64,000 nt of DNA, taken from the NCBI GenBank assembly GCA_002840435.1, contig PHAT01000005.1, positions 734,460 through 798,459 on the forward strand, in the 5' to 3' direction. The translations under genes and the position numbers were made by a program. Under the pieces are notes generated by a model. It was not told where the DNA came from. It saw only the letters and a program-made list of their open reading frames with translations, and ran no database searches. Positions within the stretch are counted from its first letter, which is position 1. Each line of letters begins with the position of its first letter. Source of the stretch: Deltaproteobacteria bacterium HGW-Deltaproteobacteria-6. GTDB lineage: Bacteria; Desulfobacterota; Syntrophia; Syntrophales; Smithellaceae. Below, piece by piece: positions 62,500 through 64,000 of the stretch.

Positions 62500-63306
62500 G
62501 ACGCCACCCAGTCCGAAGGTAATGGCTAAAACTTTTATCACCATTCCGATATAGAAGGGTATCCAGCCCAGAAGCCACAGCAAGCTCAAGCCCACCAGCG
62601 TTTCTTTAATCAGTGATTTCTTATAACCGGGGAAAATCTTTGTGATGACAAAATTACCCAGGAGTGAACCAAACGCGATGAACCCGATAATGGCCGCCAA
62701 CAGCAGAGCGGTAAACGCCAGCGGTATTAAAAAGATGCCGATGATGGATATGGCCAGCAGCATGAAGAAGGGCACGATCATCAGGGTTACCAGAAAACCC
62801 CACAGGAAGGATTTTAACATGTTGGTCTGAATCGCATTGCCAATGACGGCCAGAGACCTCGGGATCAGCAGGGTCATCATCAGGGCGATAATCAGGATAA
62901 TGGCGAAAAAACACAGGGAAATGACGCTTAAAATTAACGCCCAGCCCTCCGATTCACCCCTCAGGGCCGAGGCGATGGATGAGGACAGTGTGGATGAATT
63001 TATTTCCGTAATATCGCCGAAAACCATGGAGCCGCTGCCCCGGGCCACGACACCGCCGATAACGATCACATTGCCCCGGACAACGGCTTTATTGGTCAAA
63101 ACCACAGAGCCGGCAACAGCCAGAACCGTTTGCTCAACCAGCCCGTTTACCGTGATCTGCCCGCCAACAGAGACAACATTGTCCACCGTTTGTTCCTCTG
63201 TTATCGTGATATCGCGGCCGGCTTTGAAAATATTATTGGCTTCCGCGGGCGGCGATAGAAAAAGGGTCAGTGTGATGGCCATGATGGCGGTTAATTTCAA
63301 TCTCAT
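62464..63306 (-). CDS. Exported beta-solenoid (polymer-forming-like) plus membrane domain protein
   Basis: 280 residues. Signal peptide 1-23. Residues 25-100 are short repeating strands (GRDITITEEQTVDNVVSVGGQITVNGLVEQTVLAVAGSVVL) like a bactofilin/polymer-forming solenoid. Four to five membrane helices follow (about 125-265). Overlaps the DedA gene start by four bases, hence cotranslated with it. Function unknown; envelope-related is likely. Confidence 0.75.
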   Translation of the reverse strand: MRLKLTAIMAITLTLFLSPPAEANNIFKAGRDITITEEQTVDNVVSVGGQITVNGLVEQTVLAVAGSVVLTNKAVVRGNVIVIGGVVARGSGSMVFGDITEINSSTLSSSIASALRGESEGWALILSVISLCFFAIILIIALMMTLLIPRSLAVIGNAIQTNMLKSFLWGFLVTLMIVPFFMLLAISIIGIFLIPLAFTALLLAAIIGFIAFGSLLGNFVITKIFPGYKKSLIKETLVGLSLLWLLGWIPFYIGMVIKVLAITFGLGGVLLALSRRKARQ

Positions 63307-63968
63307 GGGTCAACCTTCGACGCCTTGTTCCGCGCCATGAATTTATGCCGGAGGTATGCGATAAAACCCGGCATGACGGAAATAATAATGATGGCCACAA
63401 TCACAATTGTAAAATTTCTTTTAACGGCCGGGATGTTTCCGAAAAAATAGCCGCCCAGCAGAAAGATGTTAACCCAGGCGACTCCGCCGATGACATTGTA
63501 TAAGATGAATTTCGGATAGGTCATTGCTCCGACACCCGCCACAAAAGGAGCAAAGGTGCGGATAAACGGCATGAACCTGGCGATGATGATCGTCTTTCCA
63601 CCGTGTCTTTCATAAAATTCATGCGTTTTGATGAGATATTTTTTCTTGAAAAACCGGCTGTCTTCGTAATGGAATACCTTGGGCCCGATGTAGTTGCCGA
63701 TCGCATAATTGACGGTGTCTCCGGCGATGGCGGCAATGCAAAGCAGAATCAACAGCGCTTCAATTTGCAGCGCCCCCAGTGCAGCCAGCGTGCCCAGGGC
63801 AAAAAGCAGGGAATCCCCCGGCAGAACCGGTGTGACCACAAGGCCGGTTTCGCAAAATATAACAAGAAACACGAGCACATAAGCCCATATGCCGAAACTG
63901 GAGATGATTAACGGCAGATACTTGTCCAGGTGAATAAAAAAATCTATGAAGTAGAGGATTATGTCCAT
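63303..63968 (-). CDS. DedA-family membrane protein
   Basis: 221 residues with about five membrane helices. FCETGLVVTPVLPGDSLLFALGTLAA (about 39-64), ARFMPFIRTFAPFVAGVGAM and GGVAWVNIFLLGGYFFGNIP are DedA hallmarks; DedA proteins flip lipid carriers or support membrane potential. Start at 63968; the region beyond is the window edge. Confidence 0.92.
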   Translation of the reverse strand: MDIILYFIDFFIHLDKYLPLIISSFGIWAYVLVFLVIFCETGLVVTPVLPGDSLLFALGTLAALGALQIEALLILLCIAAIAGDTVNYAIGNYIGPKVFHYEDSRFFKKKYLIKTHEFYERHGGKTIIIARFMPFIRTFAPFVAGVGAMTYPKFILYNVIGGVAWVNIFLLGGYFFGNIPAVKRNFTIVIVAIIIISVMPGFIAYLRHKFMARNKASKVDP

Positions 63969-64000
63969 AATTATGCTATGCTCAAGCCGGAAAGAAGATA

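Overview
The window (about 52% GC by impression) looks like chromosome from a strictly anaerobic deltaproteobacterium of the Syntrophus/Smithella type (Syntrophales, Desulfobacterota). This is inferred from gene content: acyl-CoA dehydrogenase with EtfBA, thiolase, a long-chain acyl-CoA synthetase attached to a branched-chain amino acid (liv) ABC operon, a four-subunit 2-oxoacid:ferredoxin oxidoreductase, FdhE, cobamide salvage genes and many PAS/GGDEF proteins. No rRNA gene is present. One tRNA, tRNA-Leu(GAG), is present.

Layout. 0.2-6 kb: minus-strand SET-domain protein, small secreted protein, metallo-beta-lactamase-fold hydrolase, cyclopropane-fatty-acid synthase, UbiA prenyltransferase, VTT/DedA-like protein and a TatA-like protein. 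6.1-7.5 kb: thiolase. 7.74-8.41 kb: a single AT-richer integron-type gene cassette with a recognisable attC site, coding for a 201-residue protein with a HEPN-like R-x4-H motif. 8.6-14.7 kb: assorted single genes (SGNH hydrolase, RNase Z-like hydrolase, LysE exporter, PAS-GGDEF cyclase, thioesterase, EamA transporter). 14.8-22.4 kb: livM-livH-(secreted NTF2-like?)-livK-livG-livF-acyl-CoA synthetase, read on the minus strand from a probable promoter near 22.44 kb. 22.6-30.8 kb: PAS-PAS-LuxR regulator, TauE exporter, MFS transporter, a double ThyX-like protein, SRPBCC protein, glutamate racemase and small proteins. 31-38.1 kb: acyl-CoA dehydrogenase, EtfB, EtfA, Usp, MscS, an NhaD-type antiporter and FdhE, closed by a strong terminator. 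38.2-41.2 kb: korDABC. 41.5-43.1 kb: nth, secG, tRNA-Leu. 43.2-47 kb: LpoB-like lipoprotein, an ankyrin/COG3014-like lipoprotein and a solute-binding protein. 47.3-49.9 kb: GGDEF cyclase overlapping an FlhG/MinD-type ATPase, then RNase D. 50.1-59.7 kb: a lipoprotein hydrolase, then btuC-btuD-[cobalamin riboswitch]-btuB-btuF-cobT-cobS-cbiR-like-cobU. 59.8-64 kb: malate dehydrogenase, ferredoxin-like protein, alpha/beta hydrolase, a beta-solenoid membrane protein and DedA.

How it fits together. The acyl-CoA synthetase, acyl-CoA dehydrogenase, EtfAB and thiolase could supply most of a fatty-acid beta-oxidation route, and Kor and malate dehydrogenase connect it to 2-oxoacid metabolism. The 51.4-59.7 kb block is a complete uptake-and-remodelling system for cobamides: outer-membrane receptor, periplasmic binder, ABC importer, a candidate cobamide-cleaving CbiR and lower-ligand reattachment by CobT/CobS/CobU, at least partly under a B12 riboswitch.

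The most unusual item is the lone attC-bearing cassette at 7.74-8.41 kb. Its ends match cassette chemistry: GTTTAAC at the attC start, which carries the stop codon, and the complementary GTTAAAC at the 5' end. It has no integrase or neighbouring cassette in view, so it is most simply read as insertion into a secondary site.
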